This document shows, piece by piece, positions 1-8,454 of a DNA stretch of 64,000 bases (its first letter is position 1; every line of letters begins with the position of its first letter). The DNA is from Pseudomonas sp. 2FG. Lineage in GTDB: Bacteria; Pseudomonadota; Gammaproteobacteria; Pseudomonadales; Pseudomonadaceae. Under the pieces are notes generated by a model. It searched no databases. It saw nothing but the letters and a program-made list of their open reading frames with translations, and was not told where the DNA came from. The DNA lies in the NCBI RefSeq assembly GCF_005502935.1, contig NZ_SCMP01000007.1, positions 124,001-188,000 on the forward strand, read 5' to 3'. The position numbers and the translations under genes are program-made.

Positions 1-476
1 AACTCGCCCCGCTCGGCGCGCTCGCGGGCGCCCGGCACCTGTTCGAGAATCCAACGCAACTTGGTGGCGGAGAAATAGGGGTCGATCAGCAGCCCGGTCT
101 TGGCCGCCACCGTCGCCTCATGGCCTGCCGCCTTGAGCTCGGCACAGTAATCGGCGGTACGGCGATCTTGCCAGACGATGGCCGGATGGATCGGCGTACC
201 GCTGACGGCATCCCAGACCAGGGTGGTTTCCCGTTGGTTGGTGATGCCGATGGCGGCGATTTCAGCGGCGTTCAGCCCACTCTGCTGCAACGCCTCGCGG
301 CAGACCTTGAGGGTGGTCAGCCAAAGGTCTTCGCCGTCATGCTCGACCCAGCCGTCCTTGGGAAAGTACTGCTTGAACTCCTGCTGCGCCCGCGCCACCG
401 GCAAGCCCTGGGCACTGAAGACAATCGCCCGACTGCTGGTAGTGCCTTGGTCGATGGCAAGAAGGTACTGGGGCAT
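1..476 (-). CDS. glpK: glycerol kinase, 5' part only (runs off the window edge)
   Basis: ATP-dependent phosphorylation of glycerol to sn-glycerol 3-phosphate in the cytoplasm. About 158 N-terminal codons are present and the rest lies beyond base 1. The N-terminal phosphate-binding signature [12 protein letters not shown] is at residues 9-20, and GITNQRETT plus IVWQDRRT follow, all typical of FGGY-family glycerol kinases. The ATG is at 476, preceded by an AAGGAAG ribosome site. It lies directly downstream of ybaK on the same strand with a 63-base gap and is oriented away from glpR-glpD. No glpF is seen on its upstream side, although glpF usually precedes glpK in pseudomonads. Confidence 0.95.
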   Translation of the reverse strand, partial: MPQYLLAIDQGTTSSRAIVFSAQGLPVARAQQEFKQYFPKDGWVEHDGEDLWLTTLKVCREALQQSGLNAAEIAAIGITNQRETTLVWDAVSGTPIHPAIVWQDRRTADYCAELKAAGHEATVAAKTGLLIDPYFSATKLRWILEQVPGARERAERGE

Positions 477-539
477 CACGGCTTCCTTATTATTTTGACG
501 GCGTAATTGTTGTGATTCCAACCGGCGATTTGCGTTGGT

Positions 540-1010
540 TTAATCGCGACCGATGGCGGCGAACTGAGCGTGGCACTGTTGCGCGAGGACATCCGCAGTC
601 AATTCCACCTCCAGGCCCCGGCGACCGGCGCTGACGTAGAGAGTCGAATGGTGCTTGGCAGATTCATCGATAAAGGTGCGCAGGCGCTTCTTCTGCCCCA
701 ACGGACTGATACCGCCGAGCAGATAACCGGTGGCCCGTTGCGCGGCAACCGGATCAGCCATATCGGCCTTTTTCACGCCGGCGGCCTGGGCCAGCGCCTT
801 GAGATCCAGGCTGCCGGCGACCGGCACCACCGCGACCAACAACTCGCCCTTCTCGCTCGCTGCGAGCAGGGTCTTGAACACCCGAGCAGGCTCCAGACCG
901 AGCTTCTCCGCCGCCTCCAGCCCATAGGAAGCGGCCTTGGGATCATGGCTATAACTGTGGACCCGGTGCTCGGCACGGGCCTTTTTCAACAGGTCGATGG
1001 CAGGGGTCAT
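540..1010 (-). CDS. ybaK: Cys-tRNA(Pro) deacylase, YbaK/EbsC family
   Basis: Predicted trans-editing enzyme that hydrolyses Cys mischarged on tRNA(Pro). The 156-residue product starts MTPAIDLLKKARAEH and carries the YbaK core (KTLLA, GYLLGGISPLGQKK, and YVSAGRRGLEVEL near the C-terminus). The reading frame stays open further upstream, but the start at 1010 matches the family length. It is divergent from glpR and co-directional with glpK. The sequence at its start codon contains an ATGTTCG GlpR-like half site, so it may be read together with glpK under GlpR. Confidence 0.9.
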   Translation of the reverse strand: MTPAIDLLKKARAEHRVHSYSHDPKAASYGLEAAEKLGLEPARVFKTLLAASEKGELLVAVVPVAGSLDLKALAQAAGVKKADMADPVAAQRATGYLLGGISPLGQKKRLRTFIDESAKHHSTLYVSAGRRGLEVELTADVLAQQCHAQFAAIGRD

Positions 1011-1040
1011 GTTCGAATGTGAAAATAATCTGACAAAGTT
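1009..1040. promoter_or_regulatory. candidate GlpR operator half sites between ybaK and glpR
   Basis: ATGTTCG at 1009-1015 matches half of the enterobacterial GlpR operator consensus (ATGTTCG-N-CGAACAT type), and a weaker GTTCGCG lies about 25 bases downstream. The position between the divergent ybaK(-glpK) and glpR genes fits autoregulation and control of glpK. The site is inferred from a short motif only. Confidence 0.35.
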
Positions 1041-1106
1041 CGCGTACCTTAGCCGAAAAACGCCGCGCCGACAGCCTATAATGCCGAGCAAAATAAGGAA
1101 GCCTAC

Positions 1107-1865
1107 ATGAACTTGGCGCCCCGACAGCAAAGCATTCTCGACCTGGCCCGTGAGCGTGGCTACGTCAGTATCGACGAACTGGCGCAAGCCTTTGCCGTGA
1201 CTCCGCAAACCATCCGCCGCGACATCAATCAACTGGCCGAACAAGGCCTACTGCGGCGTACCCACGGTGGCGCCGCGAGCGAGGCCTCCAGCACGCAGAA
1301 CACCGCCTACGCCATGCGCGCCGGGCTGATGCGCGAGGAAAAGCAGCGCATCGCCGAAGCCATCGCCGCACAGATTCCCGACCACGCCTCGCTGTTCATC
1401 AGCATCGGCACCACCACCGAAGCCATCGCCCGCGCCCTGCTCAATCACCGCGGACTGAAGGTGATCACCAACAACCTGCACGTCGCCGCCCAGCTCAGTG
1501 ACAAAGCCGACTTCGAGGTCTTGGTCGCCGGTGGCACGGTGCGCAGCGATGGCGGCATCGTCGGTCAGGCCGCGGTCGATTTCATCCAGCAGTTCAAGGT
1601 CGACTTCGCCCTGATGGGCATCAGCGGCATCGATGAAGACGGCAGCCTGCTGGACTTCGACTATCAGGAAGTACGGGTCTCCCAGGCGATTATCGACAAC
1701 GCCCGACAGGTCTTCCTCGCCGCCGATTCGAGCAAGTTCGGCCGCAATGCGGTGGTGCGCCTGGGTTCTATCGGCCTGGTCGATCGGGTCTTCACCGACA
1801 GTGCGCCCCCCGCCGCGGTGGCCCGGCTGCTGGCGCAGCAGAAGATCCAACTGCACCTGGTTTGA
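1107..1865 (+). CDS. glpR: glycerol-3-phosphate regulon repressor, DeoR family
   Basis: Cytoplasmic repressor of glycerol genes that responds to glycerol 3-phosphate. The product has 252 residues. The N-terminal DeoR winged helix-turn-helix spans about residues 6-60 ([18 protein letters not shown] followed by RRTHGGA). The effector domain follows, with the [10 protein letters not shown] and NNLHVA phosphosugar-binding motifs of the DeoR C-terminal sensor. It lies 137 bases upstream of glpD on the same strand and is divergent from ybaK-glpK. The start is preceded by an AAGGAAG-type ribosome site. Full length and intact. Confidence 0.95.
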   Translation: MNLAPRQQSILDLARERGYVSIDELAQAFAVTPQTIRRDINQLAEQGLLRRTHGGAASEASSTQNTAYAMRAGLMREEKQRIAEAIAAQIPDHASLFISIGTTTEAIARALLNHRGLKVITNNLHVAAQLSDKADFEVLVAGGTVRSDGGIVGQAAVDFIQQFKVDFALMGISGIDEDGSLLDFDYQEVRVSQAIIDNARQVFLAADSSKFGRNAVVRLGSIGLVDRVFTDSAPPAAVARLLAQQKIQLHLV

Positions 1866-1950
1866 CCTCTCACCTCCAGTAAAACCCCACGAACAACCAC
1901 TCGGCGTGCAAACGAACTTGCGGCTGGCCAATGGCGAAGCATTCGACTAC

Positions 1951-1985
1951 TATTTTCGAAAATGAACATTTAAACGTTCGCTTTC
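1951..1985. promoter_or_regulatory. candidate GlpR operator upstream of glpD
   Basis: The stretch holds TTTTCGAAAA (1953-1962), GAACAT (1964-1969) and CGTTCG (1975-1980), which are inverted half sites resembling the GlpR box. It lies 18-52 bases before the glpD start, so a bound repressor would block the promoter. Assigned from motif and context only. Confidence 0.45.
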
Positions 1986-2002
1986 GACTTTAGAGGCTCG
2001 CA

Positions 2003-3541
2003 ATGCGCTCAAACCACAACCTCAGCAACTCGCTTGCCGAAGTCTATGACCTCGCGGTAGTGGGGGGCGGCATCAATGGCGCGGGCATCGCCGCGGATGC
2101 GGCCGGGCGCGGCCTGTCGGTGTTCCTTTGCGAAAAGGACGATCTCGCCCAACACACCTCGTCCGCCAGCAGCAAACTGATCCATGGCGGCCTGCGCTAC
2201 CTCGAGCACTACGAGTTCCGCCTGGTACGCGAAGCCTTGGCCGAGCGCGAGGTGCTACTGGCCAAGGCGCCGCATATAGTCCGACCCCTGCGCTTCATCC
2301 TCCCCCATCGGCCCCACCTGCGTCCGGCCTGGATGATTCGCGCCGGTCTGTTTCTCTATGACCACCTGGGCAAGCGCGAGCAACTAGCCGGCTCACGTAG
2401 CCTGCGTTTCGGCGCCGGCAGCCCGCTGAAAGCCGAGATCAGCCGCGGCTTCGAATACTCCGATTGCGCGGTCGACGATGCCCGCTTGGTGGTGCTCAAC
2501 GCCATGGCCGCGCGGGAGCATGGCGCCCATGTGCATACCCGCACCCGCTGCGTCAGCGCACGGCGCAGCAAAGGGCTGTGGCATATCCACCTGGAACGCG
2601 CCGACGGCAGCCTCTATTCGATTCGCGCCCACGCCCTGGTTAATGCCGCCGGCCCTTGGGTGGCGCGCTTTATTCAGGATGATTTGCAGCAGAAGTCGCC
2701 CTATGGCATCCGCCTGATCCAGGGCAGCCATATCATCGTGCCGCGCCTGTTTGACGGCGAGCAGGCGTATATCCTGCAAAACGAGGACCGCCGCATCGTC
2801 TTCGCCATTCCCTATCTCGAGCGCTTCACCCTGATCGGCACCACTGACCGCGAATACCGAGGCGATCCGGCCAGGGTCGCGATCAGTGAAGAAGAAACCA
2901 CTTACCTGCTGCAGGTGGTCAATGCCCACTTCAAGCACCAGCTCGGCCGTGCCGACATCCTGCACAGCTTCGCCGGAGTGCGGCCGCTGTGCGATGACGA
3001 GTCGGATGATCCTTCGGCCGTGACCCGTGACTACACCCTGGCGTTGTCGGCTTATCCAGGCGAGGCACCGCTGCTGTCCGTCTTCGGCGGCAAGCTGACC
3101 ACCTACCGCAAACTCGCCGAGTCGGCCCTGGCGCAACTCGCGCCGTACTTCAAGAACCTGCAACCGAGCTGGACCGCCAGCGCCCCGCTACCCGGTGGCG
3201 AACAGCTGGAAAGCCTGAGTGCGCTGATCGACGCGCTGTGCGAATGCTTCGGCTGGCTGCCCATCAGCCTGGCGCGACGCTGGGCCAGCACCTACGGCAG
3301 CCGCGTCTGGAACCTGCTCGACGGCGTAAACGACCTCGGCGATCTCGGCGAACACCTGGGCGGCGGACTCTATGCCCGTGAAGTGGACTACCTGTGCCGC
3401 GAGGAGTGGGCCATGGAAGCCGCCGATATTCTCTGGCGGCGAACCAAGCTGGGCTTGTTCATGACCCCGGGGCAGCAGGCGCGACTGGTGGCCTATCTGA
3501 AAAGCAAACAACGGAACACACCCCCAGGCCATGCGGCCTGA
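2003..3541 (+). CDS. glpD: aerobic glycerol-3-phosphate dehydrogenase
   Basis: FAD-dependent, membrane-associated oxidation of glycerol 3-phosphate to dihydroxyacetone phosphate, passing electrons to ubiquinone. The product has 512 residues, the usual length. The dinucleotide-binding GGGINGAGIAADAAGRG begins at residue 21. SSASSKLIHGGLRYLEHYEFRLV and FAGVRPL-type motifs of the DAO fold are present, as is the C-terminal GlpD domain. It follows glpR, with GlpR-like half sites in the gap. A CAGGCC-ATGC-GGCCTG hairpin overlaps the stop codon (3525-3540), but no T-tract follows it. Confidence 0.96.
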   Translation: MRSNHNLSNSLAEVYDLAVVGGGINGAGIAADAAGRGLSVFLCEKDDLAQHTSSASSKLIHGGLRYLEHYEFRLVREALAEREVLLAKAPHIVRPLRFILPHRPHLRPAWMIRAGLFLYDHLGKREQLAGSRSLRFGAGSPLKAEISRGFEYSDCAVDDARLVVLNAMAAREHGAHVHTRTRCVSARRSKGLWHIHLERADGSLYSIRAHALVNAAGPWVARFIQDDLQQKSPYGIRLIQGSHIIVPRLFDGEQAYILQNEDRRIVFAIPYLERFTLIGTTDREYRGDPARVAISEEETTYLLQVVNAHFKHQLGRADILHSFAGVRPLCDDESDDPSAVTRDYTLALSAYPGEAPLLSVFGGKLTTYRKLAESALAQLAPYFKNLQPSWTASAPLPGGEQLESLSALIDALCECFGWLPISLARRWASTYGSRVWNLLDGVNDLGDLGEHLGGGLYAREVDYLCREEWAMEAADILWRRTKLGLFMTPGQQARLVAYLKSKQRNTPPGHAA

Positions 3542-3703
3542 ATAACGAAAGCGGCGAGATATAACAAAAGTCATGGACACAACGCTTGCGTGATAGCGTT
3601 AAGCCATTAGGATACGCACCTGGCAGGGAGCCAATGCACCCATTTCTCGGGATTGTCTGAAGCTCCTTATGCCCCTTCCAAAGGCCGACTAAAGGAGTAG
3701 ACC

Positions 3704-6454
3704 GTGGCCCGTCCGTGTTTCCGCAAGACCTTGCTCGCCCTGGCGATTACCGCCTCCCAACCGCTGTTGGCCGACACCGTCAATCTGACCGGGTCGCAGG
3801 CCACGCTCTACTCCAGCAATTACTCGGCCCCCCTTACTATTACTGGCCTAGCTTCTGGCGAGGGGTATGCAATTGATCTGAACTCAATCCCTTTCTCTTT
3901 CTTTTCAGACATCACCAACCAAGCCAATCTGAACGCCTCCGGCGAAGAGGCGAAAACCCTAGCCCTGAGTGGCTCCGGCATCCTTAGTCCTTTCTCGGGG
4001 ATGGAGATAGTGAGAGGCAATCTGACCAACGAAGGACAGATCAATGCGAACGGCGGGAGCGCTAGCGGAATTTTTCTCGGCAACGCGGCAATCCTCCTGT
4101 CCGGCGACCTGAATAATTCAGGGAGTATCGCCAGCACCGGAACCAACGCCGCAGGTATACGGCTCATTGATCGAGGCGGCATTCTTTTTGGGGGCCTGAA
4201 CAACGCAGGGAACATTAGCGCCAGCGGAACCAGAGCGGCCGGGATCAGCCTCTCCTCAACCGCCCTTATTTCAGAAAACCTGAACAATAACGGGACTATT
4301 CAGGCCTATGGCTTGGGTGCCAAGGGGATTACGCTGTCTGAAGCAATAGTCTCAGGGGATTTGCAGAACAGTGGCAGCATCGAAGTCAGCGGCGAGTCCA
4401 GCACCGCCATCTCGCTTGAGAGTGGCAGCTCAGTCGAGGCAATTGGCAATCTGACAAGCGGTCGGATCAGCACAAGCGGTGATTACAGCCGTGGTGTCTC
4501 AATTGCGCAGGGCAGTCTGCAAGCCACCCCCACATCGCTGACCAACCGCGGACTGATCCAGACCAGTGGCCGTGAAAGCGCCGGCGTCTTTATCGACCAT
4601 CCAAAAAACCTGTCCATCCTGATCAATGAAGGCGAAATCTCCGCACTGGGCGAGGGTAGCCGAGCCATTATGCTAGGCAACGGCTACCCTGGAGACCCGT
4701 CAGCTACTCAAGGGCTGCATCTAATCAACGTCGGCACACTTCACGCAGAGGGAATAGCTATCGAAGTGGCCAACAACCCCGCGAACTATGACGGATTCTA
4801 CCCCTGGGCCGGCATCGATATGTGGGAAGGCCTGATTGAAGGCGGGCAGGCTGCGATTAAAGGCGCCGGAAATGTTGTACTGAACTTCGATGGAGGTGAA
4901 ATCCGCGGCGATCTGCTCGGGCTTCAGGCCATGTACGCCTCTGGCGAGGCCCTGTTTAATGGCCACCTGATTGATAGCCCAACTCTTTGGGTGACATCAC
5001 TCGAACTAGGTCAACCTCACACTCGTCTTGAAGGTGACCTGAAATTAGGCCGCAGCAACCTTGACCTCAACCTGCATACACAAACCGATCCCCGCCGCGC
5101 CATTCTGGAGGTCAGCGGTAATGCTCTGTTCGGTTACTATGGCCAGAGTGAAATTCGCCTGAAGCCCGCCTCGGAAGACTTCCGTGGCTTACCTCTTCGC
5201 GAGTATGTGCTGGTTTCCGCGGTACAGATCGACGATCAAGCCGCGCCTTATGGCTATGGCCTGCAAGTCACCAGCCTCTCCGACCTGCTCCAGATACAGA
5301 GCTACAAGATCACCGAGACCCAAATCACTGCGGTGGTGAGAGGTATGTCCACCGCCCAAGTCGGCGACTATCTGAGCGAACATGGCGCTCAGTCTCATCT
5401 GCTGCCCGCCTTTACAGCCTTCTACGGCACTACCCTGGGCAATCTGAGCAACGAGGATCCGCTGTTCGAGGCCACTGTCGGCAGCAACGACGAGGAGCTG
5501 GTACGCCTGGCCGAGCAACTCGCCCCCGAGGTGGACGGCGCCGCCGGCCAGACCGCCGTCAGCAACCAGAACCTGCTCGGCAACGTTCTGCAAGGGCGCA
5601 GCGCCAGCCTGCGCCAGGGCCTGTCCTCCGGCGATGGCCTGAGCGAGACCGGCGCCTGGGTGCAGGTGCTGAACAACGACGCGGATCAGGGCGAGCGCAG
5701 CGGCATTCCCGGCTATGACGCCGACAGCCAGGGCATCGCCGTCGGCGCCGACGGCAAGCTGAATGCGCAGACTACCCTCGGCCTGGCCTACAGCTACCTG
5801 ACCAGCGACGTTCGCAGCCAAACGGGCAACAAGACCGATATCGAAGGCCATGCACTGACCCTCTATAGCGGCTTCGAGCAAGGTGCCTGGTTCGTCGACG
5901 CCGGCCTGACCTATGGCCAGAGCGATAATCAGAGCAAGCGCTATATCGCCGGCACCCGTGCCAAGGGCGATTACGACAGCGACCTCTGGGGCTTCAACCT
6001 GCTCGGCGGCTATGGCTTCGACCTGGGCCAAGGCCTGTTGCTGGAGCCACGCGTAGCGGCGCGTTACAGCAAGGTGCTGATCGACGGCTTCCGCGAGAAG
6101 GGCTCGGCGGCCGCGCTGGCCGTCGGCGAACAGCGTTTCGAGGTGGGTGAGTTGGGTGCCGGCGTGCGCCTGGCCGGCGACTTCGCCGCCGGCCAAGGCA
6201 GCCTGGAGCCGGAAGCCAAGCTGATGGCCTATCACGACTTCATCGCCGATCGGGTCAGCAGCACCAGCGCCTTCGTGGTCGGCGGCGTGCCCTTCGTCAC
6301 CAGCGGCGCCAAGCCGGCGCGCGACAGTTACGAAGCCAGCCTGGGGCTGACCTACCACCTCGGCGCGGTCAGCCTCGGCGTCAGCTACGACTACCTGACC
6401 AAGGCGGACTTCTCCGCCGACACCGTGCAGGCCAGGGTCCGCTACGATTTTTGA
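3704..6454 (+). CDS. type V autotransporter with repeat-rich passenger
   Basis: Predicted secreted or surface protein of 916 residues. GTG start at 3704 behind AAAGGAG (3691-3697). The signal peptide is about residues 1-23 (ending QPLLA). The passenger (about 30-640) contains at least six degenerate repeats of about 24-27 residues between residues 105 and 325, of the form N-L-x-N-x-G-x-I-x-A-x-G-x-x-A-x-G-I-x-L, consistent with a beta-helix. The autotransporter beta-barrel spans about residues 650-916 and ends in the typical aromatic VRYDF. The first two-thirds of the gene is visibly richer in A/T and rare codons (ATA, AGA, TTA) than the barrel or the neighbours. The function of the passenger is not recognisable, and no protease or esterase motif is seen. 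Confidence 0.88.
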   Translation: MARPCFRKTLLALAITASQPLLADTVNLTGSQATLYSSNYSAPLTITGLASGEGYAIDLNSIPFSFFSDITNQANLNASGEEAKTLALSGSGILSPFSGMEIVRGNLTNEGQINANGGSASGIFLGNAAILLSGDLNNSGSIASTGTNAAGIRLIDRGGILFGGLNNAGNISASGTRAAGISLSSTALISENLNNNGTIQAYGLGAKGITLSEAIVSGDLQNSGSIEVSGESSTAISLESGSSVEAIGNLTSGRISTSGDYSRGVSIAQGSLQATPTSLTNRGLIQTSGRESAGVFIDHPKNLSILINEGEISALGEGSRAIMLGNGYPGDPSATQGLHLINVGTLHAEGIAIEVANNPANYDGFYPWAGIDMWEGLIEGGQAAIKGAGNVVLNFDGGEIRGDLLGLQAMYASGEALFNGHLIDSPTLWVTSLELGQPHTRLEGDLKLGRSNLDLNLHTQTDPRRAILEVSGNALFGYYGQSEIRLKPASEDFRGLPLREYVLVSAVQIDDQAAPYGYGLQVTSLSDLLQIQSYKITETQITAVVRGMSTAQVGDYLSEHGAQSHLLPAFTAFYGTTLGNLSNEDPLFEATVGSNDEELVRLAEQLAPEVDGAAGQTAVSNQNLLGNVLQGRSASLRQGLSSGDGLSETGAWVQVLNNDADQGERSGIPGYDADSQGIAVGADGKLNAQTTLGLAYSYLTSDVRSQTGNKTDIEGHALTLYSGFEQGAWFVDAGLTYGQSDNQSKRYIAGTRAKGDYDSDLWGFNLLGGYGFDLGQGLLLEPRVAARYSKVLIDGFREKGSAAALAVGEQRFEVGELGAGVRLAGDFAAGQGSLEPEAKLMAYHDFIADRVSSTSAFVVGGVPFVTSGAKPARDSYEASLGLTYHLGAVSLGVSYDYLTKADFSADTVQARVRYDF

Positions 6455-6470
6455 TCTGACCTGCCCGTAC

Positions 6471-6500
6471 CCAGGCCCGCATATGCGGGCCTGGTTGTTC
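6471..6500 (+). terminator. palindromic terminator of the autotransporter gene, overlapping the next start codon
   Basis: A perfect 24-base palindrome (6471-6494, arms CCAGGCCCGCAT and ATGCGGGCCTGG) begins 17 bases after the autotransporter stop and is followed by TTGTT. It looks like an intrinsic terminator with a short U-tract. The ATG of the next gene (6483) lies at the centre of the palindrome. Confidence 0.65.
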
Positions 6501-7352
6501 CTGCTGGGCACTATCGGTGCGGGCCTCGGGGGTTGCACCAGTCCTGGCGCCACCTTGGAGCGGCTGGCGCAGGCGCATGCCCACCAACTGGTTAGCCTGG
6601 AAACCCGGCCATTCCAGCTGCGGGCGGCACTGCCAGCGACCTCATCCACTTCGGCAAAGCCGCTGCGGGTCTACCTGGAGGGTGACGGCCGGGCCTGGAT
6701 CACGCCCACCCAACCCAGCCTGGACCCGACACCGCGCGATCCGCTGCTGGCGCGACTGGCCATGGAAGATCCGCAGCCCAGCATCTACCTGGCACGCCCC
6801 TGCCAGTACCTGAACTCGCCCGCTTGCGCGCCACGCTATTGGACCGATGCACGTTTCTCCAAGGAAGTGCTCGGCAGCCTGGAGCAAGCCCTGGATCAAC
6901 TCAAACAGCGCTATGGCAACCGTCACTTCGAGCTTATCGGTTACTCGGGCGGTGGCGCCCTGGCCTTGCTGCTGGCCGCACGCCGGAATGACATCGCCCA
7001 GGTGCAAACGCTGGCCGGCAATCTGAGCCCACGACGCTGGGCGGAACGGCTCGAACTGACGCCGTTGCAAGACTCGCTGGAACCACTGGACTTTGCCGAA
7101 CGCCTGAGGGAATTGCCGCAGCGCCATTTGACCGGAGCCGAGGATCGGGTCGTACCGGCCAGCCTGCTGGACGAATACGCCGCGCGGCTAGACTCGGCCG
7201 ACTGCCTGGAGCTACACCGGCTTGCCGGCGTTAGCCACCATGCCGGCTGGCTTGAGCGCTGGCCGCAATGGCGCGACCGGCCTATTGCATGTAAGACAGC
7301 GCCGGCGCAGGCAGCCGAGCGAATTGGGGCCCACCGAGCTGGTGCGCCTTGA
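6483..7352 (+). CDS. alpha/beta hydrolase lipoprotein
   Basis: Predicted outer-envelope lipoprotein hydrolase of 289 residues. A lipoprotein signal (MRAWLFLLGTIGAGLGGC) places the acylated cysteine at residue 18, which supports the start at 6483 although no good ribosome site is visible. The nucleophile elbow is GYSGGGA; AEDRVVP and GVSHHAGW are the likely acid and histidine regions. The substrate is unknown (esterase- or lipase-like). The start codon is buried in the upstream terminator hairpin. The last 71 bases overlap the 3' end of the convergent hydrolase gene that ends at 7282. Confidence 0.8.
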   Translation: MRAWLFLLGTIGAGLGGCTSPGATLERLAQAHAHQLVSLETRPFQLRAALPATSSTSAKPLRVYLEGDGRAWITPTQPSLDPTPRDPLLARLAMEDPQPSIYLARPCQYLNSPACAPRYWTDARFSKEVLGSLEQALDQLKQRYGNRHFELIGYSGGGALALLLAARRNDIAQVQTLAGNLSPRRWAERLELTPLQDSLEPLDFAERLRELPQRHLTGAEDRVVPASLLDEYAARLDSADCLELHRLAGVSHHAGWLERWPQWRDRPIACKTAPAQAAERIGAHRAGAP

Positions 7353-8301
7353 GATGCGGCAACACCGCCGCCAACAGCGGCTCCTTGAAGGCCTCCTGAA
7401 AACGATGGGCCAGCCCGGGGATCAGCTTGAGCTCGGCGCCCTTGATATGCGCGGCCACATGCACGCCATGCATCACCGGCAACAACGGGTCGGCGGTGCC
7501 GTGGACCACCAGGGTCGGCAGCCGCAGGCGGTTGAGCAGGTCGACCCGGCTGGGTTCGGCGAGGATGGCCAGCAGTTGGCGCTGCACGCCCTCGGGATTG
7601 AAGGCGCGGTCGTAGGCGCGGGCGGCCTGGCGCAGCAGTTTGCCGCGGTCGTCGCTGACCTTAGGGCTGCCGAGGGCGGCGAGCAGGTCGGCCTGCTGCT
7701 CGAGGGCGACCGCCCGACTGGGGGCCTCGCGCCGGGCCAGCAGTTCCAGCAGCGCCTGGCTCGGCGCCGGTAGGCCTTGGGCGCCGGAGCTGGTCATGAT
7801 CAGGGTCAGACTTTGCACCCGTTGCGGGGCGAGATCGGCCAGATGCTGGGCGATCATGCCGCCCATGCTGACACCCAGCACATGGAAGTTCTGCACGTGC
7901 AGCCTGTCCATCAACCCCAAGGCGTCGCCGGCCATATCGCGCAGCTGGTAAGGCGCCGACACCGCCAGGCCAAGCCGGTGGCGCAACACCTCATAGCTCA
8001 GGTTGACCGCCGGCGGCGTGCCGCGCCAGGCGGACAGGCCGACATCGCGGTTATCGAAACGGATCACCCGGAAGCCCTGCTCGCACAGCCGCGCGACCAC
8101 CGCATTGGGCCAGTGGATCAGTTGGCCGCCGAGGCCCATGACCATCAGCAAGGCCGGATCGGCAGCGCGACCGATGCTCTGGTAGGCCAGACGCACCTCG
8201 CCCACCTCGACGATTTCGGTCGGTACCCGCGGATCGCAGGTCGATGCCGCCAAGGACGGCACGCCGCACACCAGTGCAGCCAGGAAAAGTAGCGCACGCA
8301 T
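7282..8301 (-). CDS. exported alpha/beta hydrolase
   Basis: Alpha/beta-hydrolase-fold protein of 339 residues with a signal peptide (MRALLFLAALVCGVPSLAAS). The start at 8301 is chosen because it begins the signal sequence. Motifs are MVMGLGGQ (oxyanion HG-type), FDNRDVGLS, nucleophile elbow GVSMGG, VHGTADPLLPV (acid) and PGLAHRFQ (histidine). The arrangement resembles the family that contains hydrolases acting on small esters or C-C bonds, and the substrate cannot be told from sequence. It is convergent with and overlaps the lipoprotein hydrolase gene by 71 bases. Confidence 0.85.
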   Translation of the reverse strand: MRALLFLAALVCGVPSLAASTCDPRVPTEIVEVGEVRLAYQSIGRAADPALLMVMGLGGQLIHWPNAVVARLCEQGFRVIRFDNRDVGLSAWRGTPPAVNLSYEVLRHRLGLAVSAPYQLRDMAGDALGLMDRLHVQNFHVLGVSMGGMIAQHLADLAPQRVQSLTLIMTSSGAQGLPAPSQALLELLARREAPSRAVALEQQADLLAALGSPKVSDDRGKLLRQAARAYDRAFNPEGVQRQLLAILAEPSRVDLLNRLRLPTLVVHGTADPLLPVMHGVHVAAHIKGAELKLIPGLAHRFQEAFKEPLLAAVLPHLKAHQLGGPQFARLPAPALSYMQ

Positions 8302-8428
8302 AAGAAACACCAAAACGCAGAACCCCAGTAGGACGCGAGTTTGGTGATATCCATGCGAGCGCGCTGCCACAGAACCATGACAATTTGATGAAGATTGCCG
8401 AGCGGTCGCTTATTTTGTGACTCGGCTC

Positions 8429-8446
8429 GGCAAGCCTGCGCTTGCC
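8429..8446 (-). terminator. hairpin downstream of metE
   Basis: GGCAAGC-ctgc-GCTTGCC forms a seven-base-pair stem 9 bases beyond the metE stop. No clear T-tract follows on the minus strand, so it is at best a weak terminator. Confidence 0.35.
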
Positions 8447-8454
8447 AGCACCCG

